This document shows, piece by piece, positions 1 to 7,794 of a DNA stretch of 64,000 nucleotides. How positions within the stretch are numbered: position 1 is the stretch's first letter; every line of letters begins with the position of its first letter. The stretch lies in contig CAYZVX010000005.1 of assembly GCA_964482055.1 (NCBI GenBank), positions 1 to 64,000 of the forward strand, read 5' to 3'. A model generated the notes under the pieces. That model saw nothing but the letters and a program-made list of their open reading frames with translations. It had not been told where the DNA came from and ran no database searches. Source of the DNA: G020354085 sp964482055 (GTDB lineage: Bacteria > Pseudomonadota > Gammaproteobacteria > Acidiferrobacterales > Sulfurifustaceae). A program made the position numbers and the translations under genes.

Positions 1-36
1 GAAAGGCCACGCACTCGGCGTCGGTCATCGCCGACC

Positions 37-206
37 GGATGGAGGCGAGGGCCGCAGGCCATGGATGGCCTGATTGCGGCTTCGCCGATTGGATGGAGGC
101 GAGGGCCGCGCGACAAGGAAGTCGCGCCTGCGGCTTCGCCGATTGGATGGAGGCGAGGGCCGCAGGCCATGGATGGCCTGATTGCGGCTTCGCCGATTGG
201 ATGGAG
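37..206. repeat. 54-bp tandem repeat with hairpin cores, three copies plus a partial fourth
   Basis: Copies start at 37, 91 and 145, with a partial at 199, so the period is exactly 54 bp. Each begins GGATGGAGGCGAGGGCCGC and ends GCGGCTTCGCCGATT. The core of copies 1 and 3 is the hairpin AGGCCAT-GG-ATGGCCT (56-71 and 164-179). Copy 2 has an unrelated hairpin of similar size, GCGCGAC-AAGGAA-GTCGCGC (108-127). Because 54 is a multiple of three, the array stays open in several frames. It lies downstream of a leftward gene group and might act as transcript-end structure. Confidence 0.9.
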
Positions 207-401
207 TCCATAAGCGCAGCATCCCTGCTGCATTGCCCTCGACTTCATCCTGGAGTCGAGGCGAGGCGAGCGGGGCAGGGACGGTCCCGTTGATGGCCCG
301 CAGGATGCCTTCGAAACAGGCGCGAAATGCCCGGCCAGCTCGGCAGACGCCAGCCGCGCGCGTACCGGTCGGCGTGCCGAGGGGCACAGACCAGCGCTCG
401 G

Positions 402-671
402 TCACGTCGGTAGACAGGCCGCCAGTCGTTCGCGCCATTGCCGCAGCACTTGCTCGGCCACGGCCGGGTCGGCAGCACAGCTGCGCAGCCGCGGGCCCTC
501 GATCTCAAGTCGCAGTGTCTGCCAGCCGTCCCGCGTCGCGCACTCGATGCGCACCTGCCAGGCGTCACCCGCTGGTTCCACTTCGTAGAGATAGGCCGCG
601 AGTCCGAGCTGCTCGAGGAGGCGGCCGACCGTGTTCCTGGCTCCCAGCAGATCGCCGGCGGACAGGGCCAT
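402..671 (-). CDS. hypothetical protein, 89 aa
   Basis: I do not recognise a family. The protein is short and soluble, with no signal peptide or membrane segment. It mixes charged and aliphatic residues and contains a Trp-rich beta-like stretch (DAWQVRIECATRDGWQTL). It begins five bases after the 71-aa gene upstream, which makes it the last clear gene of a leftward group with the BCAM0308-type gene. Codon use is like its neighbours. Function unknown; the gene call rests on spacing and protein-like composition. Confidence 0.55.
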   Translation of the reverse strand: MALSAGDLLGARNTVGRLLEQLGLAAYLYEVEPAGDAWQVRIECATRDGWQTLRLEIEGPRLRSCAADPAVAEQVLRQWRERLAACLPT

Positions 672-676
672 ACCGT

Positions 677-892
677 CTAACCCGCCCGAACGTAGAAACG
701 ATGCTCAAAACCGGCTTGGCACAACAGCCTTATTCCCGCGCTCTGCACGGAAGTCTTGATGCGGGCTTCCGCATCCGCCTCATGGCGGGCAATGACGGCC
801 TTCGCCCGCCAGGTTTCGAGGAGCTCCCGCCAGCCGGCGCCGCTCAGGCGGCTGGGTGCGGGAAGGCCGATGGCGATGTTGCGGTTGCGCAT
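677..892 (-). CDS. hypothetical protein, 71 aa
   Basis: A short basic protein beginning MRNRNIAIGLPAPSRL, with a helical middle (WRELLETWRAKAVIARHEAD). It starts 34 bases after the BCAM0308-family gene and ends five bases before the next start, so it sits inside a tight leftward group. No family is recognised. A longer version in the same frame would run back over the BCAM0308 gene, so the ATG at 892 is preferred. Function unknown. Confidence 0.5.
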   Translation of the reverse strand: MRNRNIAIGLPAPSRLSGAGWRELLETWRAKAVIARHEADAEARIKTSVQSAGIRLLCQAGFEHRFYVRAG

Positions 893-926
893 CTCGTGAC
901 CTGCCACGCCTGTCGCCGCGCGGCGG

Positions 927-1427
927 CTAGCGACTCCAGTTGACCCGCAGGATGTTGGACTCTTCCGTGTACCGATAGTCGATCTCGCCCTGGTAGGCGT
1001 CGTGCACGGCATCGCCCATCGCGCGCGCCAGCTGCATGTCGGTGGTGGTGACGAGCACGCTATCATCCTGCTCCTCGATGCCCATGATCCGGCGCAGGGG
1101 ATGCTGGTGTTTCTCACGCGCCTCGACGTTGCGCACCAGGTGCAGGATCTCGTCGCGGTGAGCCTTGAAGAAATCCCCACCGAGCGTCAGGTAGCCGCCC
1201 GGATAGCGGTCAGCGATGCGATGACAGGCAGGACAACGGGTCCGGTGGGCGTCGGGGGGCGCATCCCGCCATTGCCAACGCCCCTTGTGAAACACCGCGC
1301 CGCAATCGCTGCAGACCGTGGGTTCCGGCAACTTGCCGCGCGACTTGTACGTGTCATGCTCGAATTCCTGGATGAGCCGATCCCGGCGCATCGGGCGGGA
1401 GCCTCCCCCCGTATTCCTGCTGCTCAT
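927..1427 (-). CDS. BCAM0308-family zinc-ribbon-like protein
   Basis: The 166-aa protein has an N-terminal RRDRLIQEFEHDTYKSRGKL stretch followed by Cys pairs CSDCG (about residues 39-43) and CPACH (about 70-74). These pairs probably bind zinc. This is the arrangement of proteins annotated as BCAM0308 family, whose function is unsettled. A purine-rich GGAG lies about ten bases before the ATG at 1427. Downstream, two small genes follow at short spacing, suggesting one transcript. The family name is given from remembered pattern, not a search. Confidence 0.75.
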   Translation of the reverse strand: MSSRNTGGGSRPMRRDRLIQEFEHDTYKSRGKLPEPTVCSDCGAVFHKGRWQWRDAPPDAHRTRCPACHRIADRYPGGYLTLGGDFFKAHRDEILHLVRNVEAREKHQHPLRRIMGIEEQDDSVLVTTTDMQLARAMGDAVHDAYQGEIDYRYTEESNILRVNWSR

Positions 1428-1490
1428 GATTTGATCTCCGTCAATGGCTGGCGAGCGGATGCGAAGCGATGGTAAATGGCGATGGGCGGG

Positions 1491-1715
1491 TTATTGCACC
1501 TCCGCCGTGCGGATCCAGACGCCGCGCTCCGCGCACTTGAGCAGCTCATTGCCGCTGCGCACGAACTGCCCGAGGGGGTATTTGACGTTGTTGAAGTAGC
1601 ACACACCCTCTTCAAGCTCGAGGTCAAGCGATGGCATCTCGTCGTCCTCGCGCTCGAAAATGGGTGAGGTCTTGAGCTCAGGATCAGGGGTGCCGACCTG
1701 TGGCGCGTGTTTCAT
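1491..1715 (-). CDS. hypothetical protein, 74 aa
   Basis: A small acidic protein with two cysteines (in GVCYFNNVKYPLGQF and ELLKCAERGVW). No signal peptide or membrane segment. A good ribosome binding site (AAAGGGAG, eight bases before the ATG at 1715) supports the start. It is the first gene of a leftward group of four small genes. Family not recognised. The beta-rich centre ending in GVWIRTAEV looks like a small folded domain, but no function can be given. Confidence 0.65.
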   Translation of the reverse strand: MKHAPQVGTPDPELKTSPIFEREDDEMPSLDLELEEGVCYFNNVKYPLGQFVRSGNELLKCAERGVWIRTAEVQ

Positions 1716-2072
1716 GGTAACTCTCCCTTTTGGTTGTCCTATTCACTTGATACTGGGAAGGCAGCGAGGCGGCCTTGATCCAGCTCAAAGAAGGTTGGCA
1801 CCGGGCTTATGGTAACAAACGGCTGGCGCCGCGCCATGGCCCGTTGGGCGCCCCCTGAGGAACAACGTGCGCTTTAGACGCGCCGGGGCGTGCTCGCGCA
1901 ACGGGCCTGGGTCTGGCAAAACCGCGGTATACTTCGCCAGCGAATCTGGCAGCTCTTGCGCTTCGTCGTGATTGGTCAGGCCGGGTTGCTGCGGCCCGTG
2001 AGACCTCGGCAACTGCAGCAAGATAACTCGCTAAGTAATTGTAGCTAAAGACAAAAGTTGTCATCCTTCGGC
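1716..2072. other. intergenic region between divergent genes
   Basis: This 357-base gap separates the leftward 74-aa gene from rightward cysG. It holds no convincing gene; the short open frames have no start signal or family character. The last 60 bases before cysG are A/T-richer than the rest (around 2020-2060) and probably carry its promoter, but no good -35/-10 pair is visible. Confidence 0.6.
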
Positions 2073-3470
2073 ATGGACTTCCTGCCCATTTTTCTCCATC
2101 TCCGTGACAAGCGCTGCGTGGTCGTAGGCGGTGGGGACGTCGCGGCGCGCAAGGTGTCGCTGTTGATCGAAGCGCAAGGCAAGGTCGAGATCATTGCTCC
2201 CGAGCTCTGTGCGGCGCTTGAGGCGCTCGCGAACCAGGGCACCTTGTCACACACGCGCACGACATTCCGCCCCGAGCATCTGGAGGGCGCCACGCTCGTA
2301 TTCGCCGCAACCGACGACCCGGCCGTGAACCGTCAGGTCTCGGAGGCTGCGAGGTCGCGCGGCATCCCGGTCAATGTCGTGGATCAGCCGGAGCTGTGCA
2401 GCTTCATCATGCCATCCATTATCGACCGCTCGCCGGTCGTAGCGGCCGTGTCAACGGGCGGGGCATCACCGGTGCTGGCGCGGCTGATTCGCGCCCGCCT
2501 GGAGGCACTGATCCCCGCTGGTTATGGGCGACTGGCGCGCCTGGTCGCGGAGTTCCGCGACCAGGTCAAGGCGCACTTCCGGCATCCGCCCGCACGGCGG
2601 CGGTTTTGGGAAGACGTGCTGCAAGGGCCGATCGCGGAGCAGGTCTTCGCCGGGCAGGAGGACGCGGCACGCGCCGCGCTCAACGCCAAGCTTGCGGCAA
2701 CCGACGGCAGCCAGGCACCCAAGGGCGAGGTCTTTCTCATCGGCGGAGGCCCCGGCGACCCGGACCTTCTGACGTTCCGCGCCCTGCGCCTGATGCAGCA
2801 GGCGGATGTCGTGGTCTACGACCGGCTGGTCTCCAAGGAAGTGCTCGACCTGGTGCGACGCGATGCCGATCGAATCTACGCGGGCAAGGAACGCGACAAT
2901 CATGCGATACCGCAGGAGGACATCAACCACCTGCTGGTGCGACTGGCGCGCGAAGGCAAGCGCGTGCTGCGGCTGAAGGGCGGGGATCCCTTCATCTTCG
3001 GGCGCGGTGGCGAGGAGATCGAAACGCTGATGAGCGAAGGCATCAGCTTCCAGGTCGTGCCCGGCATCACGGCGGCGGCCGGCTGCGCGGCGTACGCCGG
3101 GATTCCGCTGACGCATCGCGACTATGCGCAGGCCGTGATGTTCGTGACCGGCCACCTGCAGGACGGGACCGTGAACCTGAACTGGAAGGCGCTGGCGCAG
3201 CCGCGGCAGACGATTGTGTTCTACATGGGGCTGCACGGCGTTGACATCATCTGCCGTGAGCTCGTCAATCACGGGCTCGCCGCCACCACGCCGGCCGCGC
3301 TCGTGCAGCAGGGGACGACCCGCTATCAGCGTGTGCTCACCGGCACGCTGGAAACCCTGCCCGCGATGGTCAGGGATGCGCATGTGAAGGCACCAACGCT
3401 GATCATTGTTGGCGATGTCGTGCGACTGCGCGAGAAGCTCGACTGGTTCCGGCCGGCGGCGGCGAACTGA
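2073..3470 (+). CDS. cysG: siroheme synthase (trifunctional)
   Basis: CysG makes siroheme from uroporphyrinogen III by bismethylation, NAD-dependent dehydrogenation to sirohydrochlorin, and ferrochelation. The 465-aa length matches the full fused enzyme. The N-terminal half starts MDFLPIFLHLRDKRCVVVGG with a Rossmann loop GGGDVAARK and the FIMPSIIDRSP signature. The C-terminal SUMT methylase has GGGPGDPDLLT (about 222-232), LKGGDPFIFGRGGEE and VPGITAA. The ATG at 2073 is chosen over a TTG 15 bases upstream because it matches the family start. Its place next to the dsr operon fits supply of siroheme to DsrAB. It ends 60 bases from a convergent regulator gene. Confidence 0.97.
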   Translation: MDFLPIFLHLRDKRCVVVGGGDVAARKVSLLIEAQGKVEIIAPELCAALEALANQGTLSHTRTTFRPEHLEGATLVFAATDDPAVNRQVSEAARSRGIPVNVVDQPELCSFIMPSIIDRSPVVAAVSTGGASPVLARLIRARLEALIPAGYGRLARLVAEFRDQVKAHFRHPPARRRFWEDVLQGPIAEQVFAGQEDAARAALNAKLAATDGSQAPKGEVFLIGGGPGDPDLLTFRALRLMQQADVVVYDRLVSKEVLDLVRRDADRIYAGKERDNHAIPQEDINHLLVRLAREGKRVLRLKGGDPFIFGRGGEEIETLMSEGISFQVVPGITAAAGCAAYAGIPLTHRDYAQAVMFVTGHLQDGTVNLNWKALAQPRQTIVFYMGLHGVDIICRELVNHGLAATTPAALVQQGTTRYQRVLTGTLETLPAMVRDAHVKAPTLIIVGDVVRLREKLDWFRPAAAN

Positions 3471-3475
3471 AACGG

Positions 3476-3545
3476 TGATGCGGGATTCGTGACCAGTGAT
3501 TGGCAGCGGCCGCCAATCACGAATCACCAGTCACGAATCACGGGT
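3476..3545. repeat. inverted array of degenerate TGATTCG-type words between convergent genes
   Basis: The left arm (GATTCGTGACCAGTGATTGG, from about 3484) faces a right arm (3510-3537) that reads as the same words in reverse complement (GATTCGTGACTGGTGATTCG on the minus strand). A GC-rich GCGGCCGC lies between them and GGGTTTTTC follows on the right. The array separates cysG from the convergent response regulator and supplies that gene's TGA stop (3531-3533). It probably serves as a two-way terminator. Similar arrays occur at 21028-21104 and 57157-57230. Confidence 0.8.
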
Positions 3546-4199
3546 TTTTCTTCCCAGCCCATGCTCGACGGCGATGACCGCGGCTTCGACGCGCGAATGC
3601 ACGCCGAGCTTGCGCAGGATCGACTTCACGTGCAGCTTCACCGTGCCATCGGTGATGTTGAGCGCGCGTGCGATCATCTTGTTGCTCTGGCCCTCGGCCA
3701 CGTGGCTCAGGATCTCAATTTCGCGCGGTGTGAGGTCGGAAAACACCGTCGTGGAAGAAGGCAGCGGCGGTTGGGCCTCGCCATTGTCGCCTTGCACGAG
3801 CCGCGCCAGCGATCCGACCATCTCCTTGGCGACCACGTGGTCGCCGCGCAGGGTCGACTCGAGCGCGGGAACGAGCTCCTCGGGGTCCATGTCTTTCAGC
3901 AGGTAGCCTTGGGCGCCGGCGCGTAGCGCGCCGCGCAGGTCGCTGTCCTCGCGACTCATGGTGAGCATCAGCACGGGCGATTCAACGCCGCGGGTGCGCA
4001 GGCGGGCGACCGTCTCGATGCCACTCATGCCCGGCATCTTGACGTCGAGCAGGATCACATCGGGCTTGTGGGCGATCGCCTGCTCGACGCCTTCCTCGCC
4101 GGAGCCAACAGAAGCGACGATCTCGACGCCGCGACTGCTGAGCAGCTCCTCGAGCCCCTTGCGCACCAGGGCATGGTCGTCAATCAAGAGCACGCGCAT
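3531..4199 (-). CDS. NarL/FixJ-family response regulator
   Basis: The 222-aa protein has a receiver domain (about 1-120) with acidic pocket IDDHA and phospho-acceptor Asp52 in LLDVKMPG. A C-terminal LuxR-type helix-turn-helix (about 154-206) contains LTPREIEILSHVAEGQSNK. It should be a DNA-binding transcription regulator switched by the adjacent kinase, whose gene ends two bases upstream. The pair lies directly after dsrR, so control of sulfur oxidation is a reasonable inference. No nitrate or nitrite genes lie nearby, so a NarL role in nitrate sensing is not implied. The final codons run into the repeat array downstream. Confidence 0.93.
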   Translation of the reverse strand: MRVLLIDDHALVRKGLEELLSSRGVEIVASVGSGEEGVEQAIAHKPDVILLDVKMPGMSGIETVARLRTRGVESPVLMLTMSREDSDLRGALRAGAQGYLLKDMDPEELVPALESTLRGDHVVAKEMVGSLARLVQGDNGEAQPPLPSSTTVFSDLTPREIEILSHVAEGQSNKMIARALNITDGTVKLHVKSILRKLGVHSRVEAAVIAVEHGLGRKTRDS

Positions 4200-4201
4200 G
4201 A

Positions 4202-5794
4202 TCAGCTGCCGTAGGCCTGTCGGGCGGGCTGCGGCTCGGCCCCCGCGAAGGTGACGAGGATGCGCGTGCCCTCGCCCGGTTCGCTTTCCACGACCAGCTC
4301 GCCGGGCAGGCGCTCAGCGCGCTGGCGCATGATCGCCAGCCCGATCTGTTCGCCGGGCCGGTCAGGCGCCGTCGGCGCGATGCCCTCGCCGTCGTCCTCG
4401 ATCAACACGCTGTAGCGGCCATCGGCGGTGGTGGCGAGCTGGATGCGTGCATTGCGCGCGTGGGCGTGCTTGCGGATGTTGGTGAGCGCTTCCTGCACGA
4501 TGTGGTAGATCTGGATCTCCTGGGCCGGCGTGAGACGCAGGTCTTCGCAGTCGTTGTGAAAAAACACCGCCAGCCCCTGTTCCTGGTTGGCGCGGCGCAC
4601 CATGGTCTCGAGCGCCGGTATGAGACCGCGTTCGTCGATGCGCAGGCGGAAGTTCGACAGCAGCTCGCGCAGGCTGGCATGGGCCTCCTCGACCGCGGTG
4701 CGCAGGCGGCGCACCTCTTCCTGAGCACGGCGGATATCCTTCTTGTGCAGGGTCTCCCCGAGCATCTTGATTTGCAGGCGCATGCCGACGAGCGCCTGGG
4801 CAAGCGAATCGTGCAACTCATTGCCGATCATGTTGCGTTCCTCCATGATCGCCAGCCGCCGCGCATCGTTGTCGAGCCGGGCCTTCTCGATGGCGAGCGC
4901 CAGGTGCCGGGCGATGCTGGTGAGCAGTTGCAGCGCGTCTTCGCCGAGCACCGATGCCGGCCAGTCGAGATACAGCGTGTAGATGCCGAGCGTGCGGCCC
5001 TGATATTGGACCGGCACCACCACGACCTCGTCGCGATCGGTGCCGCCCCCCAACGGCTCGCGCTTGGCGCAGGCAAGTCGGTGGGTGAGGATGTGCAAGG
5101 CACCACTGTCGATCGCCCAGCCGCAATGCACGCAATGCGTAGACAAGGCCTCGCCGCCGTCCGACGTCGCTATCGCGAAGTGCCGACTCGCGATCAGGCG
5201 CATGCCGCCCTGCTCGTCGAGCAGGTGCACGGTCGCCGCGCGCGCGTCGATGAGCTCGATAAAGGTATCGAGGAAGCTCTCGAGCTGCTGGTCGAGGGTG
5301 CCGGGCCGGGTCAGGCTCTGCGCGACGTCGTACAGGATGTCGAGCGACTGGGTCTTGCGCGCGAGGCGCACCGTCTGGGCGCGCGACTGCACGTCGGCCT
5401 GCAGCGCGAGCTTCTGGAGCATTCCGCCCAGGCTGTTGATGTCTTCGATGATGTTGGCCAGGTCAGGTTCGCGCGACACCGGGATCTTGGCATCGAGATC
5501 CCCGCCGCGCATCCGCTCGGCCCACTCGCTTAAGTGCTTGACGAAGCGCAGGCGGCGCCGCGTGCGGCGCAGCACCACGGCAATTACGGCAATCGACGCC
5601 AGTGCGAGGGCAAAGGCCACCCAGTCGGCCTGCGGGCTGCCGGTCAGGGAAAAGGCGGTGGCCGCGGCGGTGCCGACCAGCAGTACAGCCAGGAGCGTCA
5701 GCGGGCGCGACAGTCGGCCCGAGAAGAACCGGTAGGCCCAATTGCCGCGCGCGGCAACAGCCGCTTTGACTCTTGAATCGCTCGTGGTCTGCAT
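4202..5794 (-). CDS. NarX-type sensor histidine kinase with a Cys-containing GAF domain
   Basis: The 530-aa protein has two membrane segments (about 31-50 and 57-76) with almost no periplasmic loop. A HAMP-like stretch (80-130), a GAF domain (about 155-305), a HisKA_3 dimerisation region with His328 in NELHDS, and an HATPase domain (ENDGEGI-like IEDDGEGI) follow. The GAF domain carries a Cys cluster, CVHC (221-224) and Cys242, which could bind a cofactor or sense redox state. The lack of a real periplasmic domain argues for a cytoplasmic signal. It is cotranscribed with the response regulator downstream and lies after dsrR. Confidence 0.92.
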   Translation of the reverse strand: MQTTSDSRVKAAVAARGNWAYRFFSGRLSRPLTLLAVLLVGTAAATAFSLTGSPQADWVAFALALASIAVIAVVLRRTRRRLRFVKHLSEWAERMRGGDLDAKIPVSREPDLANIIEDINSLGGMLQKLALQADVQSRAQTVRLARKTQSLDILYDVAQSLTRPGTLDQQLESFLDTFIELIDARAATVHLLDEQGGMRLIASRHFAIATSDGGEALSTHCVHCGWAIDSGALHILTHRLACAKREPLGGGTDRDEVVVVPVQYQGRTLGIYTLYLDWPASVLGEDALQLLTSIARHLALAIEKARLDNDARRLAIMEERNMIGNELHDSLAQALVGMRLQIKMLGETLHKKDIRRAQEEVRRLRTAVEEAHASLRELLSNFRLRIDERGLIPALETMVRRANQEQGLAVFFHNDCEDLRLTPAQEIQIYHIVQEALTNIRKHAHARNARIQLATTADGRYSVLIEDDGEGIAPTAPDRPGEQIGLAIMRQRAERLPGELVVESEPGEGTRILVTFAGAEPQPARQAYGS

Positions 5795-5903
5795 GGATCG
5801 GCGGGGTTCCCGCCTGGCACTGCGGCGCCGGGCAAGGCCGCCAGAGGCTGAAATATATCAGATTCCGCCGGGGCTGAGCGCCGCCGGCACTTCGGGTCAC
5901 GCG

Positions 5904-6221
5904 CTAGGCGCTGCCCTGCGGGCGCGTGTGGGCGGGATCGTTGGGGTTGATGAAGATGAAGCGGTGCTCGTTCGGGTTGAGCTCGACGTAGTCGAGCGTG
6001 GCGCCGATCAGGATGTCCTTGCTGGCCTCCGACACGAGGATATCGATCCCTTCGCTCTGCAGCTCGATGTCCCTGTCCTTCTTCTCGTCAAAACCCATGC
6101 CGTACGCAAAGGATCCGTCTTCTTCGAGCTTCACGGCGATGCGCAGCGCCATGTTGGCAACATTGCTCTGTTGCTGAGCGCGGCGGATCTGTTCGGCGGC
6201 GGCGGGAGTGATCTTGATCAT
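5904..6221 (-). CDS. dsrR: DsrR, A-type scaffold-like protein without cysteines
   Basis: This 105-aa protein begins MIKITPAAAEQIRRA as in IscA/SufA iron-sulfur carriers and keeps the A-type fold pattern (LRIAVKLEEDGSFAYGMGF). It contains no cysteine at all, so it cannot hold a cluster in the usual way. Loss of the cysteines is known for Allochromatium DsrR, which affects dsr expression at a post-transcriptional level. It is the last gene of the leftward dsr operon, 47 bases after dsrN. The dsrS gene that follows in Allochromatium is not seen here; a two-component system takes that place. Confidence 0.88.
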   Translation of the reverse strand: MIKITPAAAEQIRRAQQQSNVANMALRIAVKLEEDGSFAYGMGFDEKKDRDIELQSEGIDILVSEASKDILIGATLDYVELNPNEHRFIFINPNDPAHTRPQGSA

Positions 6222-6268
6222 GCGTAATCTACAGGTTGAAGGCGACAGGCCCCAGGCAATTACGCATC

Positions 6269-7696
6269 TTATCCGTTCCCGGCATTGGCTTGAAGCCTGG
6301 AGTTTGCCGCTTGTAGCTTGCAGTTGCGCACGAACGCCACGAAGCGTTCCGCCCAGCGGTTGCCGGCAAGGTGGCGCATATGCGTGTAGTTGGCGAGTAG
6401 GTTCCTGTAGACGATGCCATCGTGCACGCCGTCGATGCCGTGTCCACGCACGACCTCGTAGGCATACGTCAAACCGGGGCTCAGGTTCTCGAGGCTGGAG
6501 TAGTGAAATTCGTGTGCCCGCACCTCGTTACCGGGCTCGGGATGGGCCCAGGGGTTGTCGCGTGTGGCGCGCAGGGTCACGTAACCGCGTCCCTGCGGTT
6601 TGGCGTGCATGACGGTATCGCCGGGTATCACGCCGACCATTTCGCAGCGCCGACCCTGCCATTGGATGCAGCGCGACAGGTACATCAGTCCACCGCACTC
6701 CGCGTACGTGGGCAGGCCCCCCCCGATCGCCGCGCGGATGGCGCGCCGCAGGTTGACGTTGGCCTCGAGCTGCTGCATGTGCGTTTCGGGGAACCCGCCG
6801 CCGATGAACAGCCCGTCGATCGCGGGCAGCCGCACGTCGTGCAAGGTATCGATTGATACCAGCTCGGCGCCGGCCGCGCGCAGGGCCTCGAGGTCACCCG
6901 GGTAGTAAAAGCCGAATGCGGCATCGCGCGCGATTCCGATGCGTAGCGATGCCGGATTCGGGCAGTTGGGCGCCGGTTCCGGGCGCGCTCTGCGGTCGGC
7001 GCCCGCGAGCGGCGGCGCGAGCGCCGCGATGCCGAGCAGCCGATCGAGGTCGACGTGGTCGCGGACCGCAGCGGCAATGGCGTCGATGCAGGCGCGCGCC
7101 TGCGGCGCCTCATTGCTCGGCATGAGGCCAAGGTGGCGCTCGGCGATGCTGATCCGGTCGTCGTGATGAACCGCGCCGATGACCGGCACGTCAGTATAAT
7201 GCTCGATGACGGCGCGCAGCTTCGATTCGTGGCGCGAGCCGCCGAGCTGATTGAGGATCACGCCGGCGATGCGGATGTCGCGATCGAACGCCTGGTAGCC
7301 GAGAATGAGCGGGGCGATGCCGCGCGTCATGCCGCGGGCATCGATGACCAGCACGACCGGCGCCCCGAGCAGCTTAGCGAGCGCCGCATTGCTGTTGCTG
7401 CCGTCGAGGTCGAGGCCGTCGTACAGCCCCTTGTTGCCTTCGATCAGGCTCAGGTCCGCACCGCGGCTGCGCGCGGCGAAGGTGTCGAGCATCTCGTCGC
7501 GACCCATGAGCCAGAAGTCAAGATTGTGGCAGTCGCGCCCAGCCGCCGCGCTCAACCACATCGGGTCGATGTAGTCCGGGCCCTTCTTGAAGGGTTGCAC
7601 AGCAAGGCCGCGGGCACGCAGCGCCGCGCACAACCCGATGCTGATCGTGGTCTTGCCGGACGACTTGTGCGCGGCCGATACGAGGAGGCGGTTCAT
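6269..7696 (-). CDS. dsrN: DsrN, siroheme amidase (cobyrinate a,c-diamide synthase family)
   Basis: DsrN is thought to convert siroheme to siroamide, the prosthetic group of DsrAB, using glutamine and ATP. The 475-aa protein matches the CobB/CbiA family: an N-terminal P-loop ATPase domain (SGKTTISIGLCAAL, about 12-25), a middle dethiobiotin-synthetase-like part (LIEGNKGLYDG), and a C-terminal class I glutamine amidotransferase with nucleophile in YAECGGLMYL. No cobalamin genes flank it. Its place between dsrP and dsrR supports the dsr assignment. The start at 7696 avoids a 14-codon extension into the repeat spacer. Confidence 0.92.
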   Translation of the reverse strand: MNRLLVSAAHKSSGKTTISIGLCAALRARGLAVQPFKKGPDYIDPMWLSAAAGRDCHNLDFWLMGRDEMLDTFAARSRGADLSLIEGNKGLYDGLDLDGSNSNAALAKLLGAPVVLVIDARGMTRGIAPLILGYQAFDRDIRIAGVILNQLGGSRHESKLRAVIEHYTDVPVIGAVHHDDRISIAERHLGLMPSNEAPQARACIDAIAAAVRDHVDLDRLLGIAALAPPLAGADRRARPEPAPNCPNPASLRIGIARDAAFGFYYPGDLEALRAAGAELVSIDTLHDVRLPAIDGLFIGGGFPETHMQQLEANVNLRRAIRAAIGGGLPTYAECGGLMYLSRCIQWQGRRCEMVGVIPGDTVMHAKPQGRGYVTLRATRDNPWAHPEPGNEVRAHEFHYSSLENLSPGLTYAYEVVRGHGIDGVHDGIVYRNLLANYTHMRHLAGNRWAERFVAFVRNCKLQAANSRLQANAGNG

Positions 7697-7794
7697 GCAC
7701 CCACCTCCGGTGGGTGTATCAAGGGTTTCAGGTTTCAAGCTTCAGGTGACCAGTTTACCAACTGGAAACCTCAAAGCTTAGACCGCAATGCAGG
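7697..7794. repeat. GTTTCAAG-type degenerate repeat spacer inside the dsr operon
   Basis: The 98-base gap between dsrP and dsrN contains short related words, GGGTTTCAGGTTTCAAGCTT (7723-7742) and AGGTGACC, followed by facing words CAACTGGAAACCTC and AAAGCTTA. Parts can pair across a short loop. The pattern resembles the other repeat spacers in this window, with a different word set. It may modulate readthrough from dsrP into dsrN. Confidence 0.6.

Noticed and set aside
37..206. CRISPR array
   Set aside because: The 54-bp units are direct tandem copies without unique spacers; the only variable part is itself a hairpin.
25..438. Leftward 137-aa open frame
   Set aside because: Its C-terminal half is just the translated 54-bp repeat, and it overlaps the end of the 89-aa gene. 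It could be a real short protein extended by repeats, but support is too thin.
3531..5794. Nitrate/nitrite NarX-NarL system
   Set aside because: Only family-level resemblance; no P-box periplasmic domain and no nar, nir or nas genes nearby.
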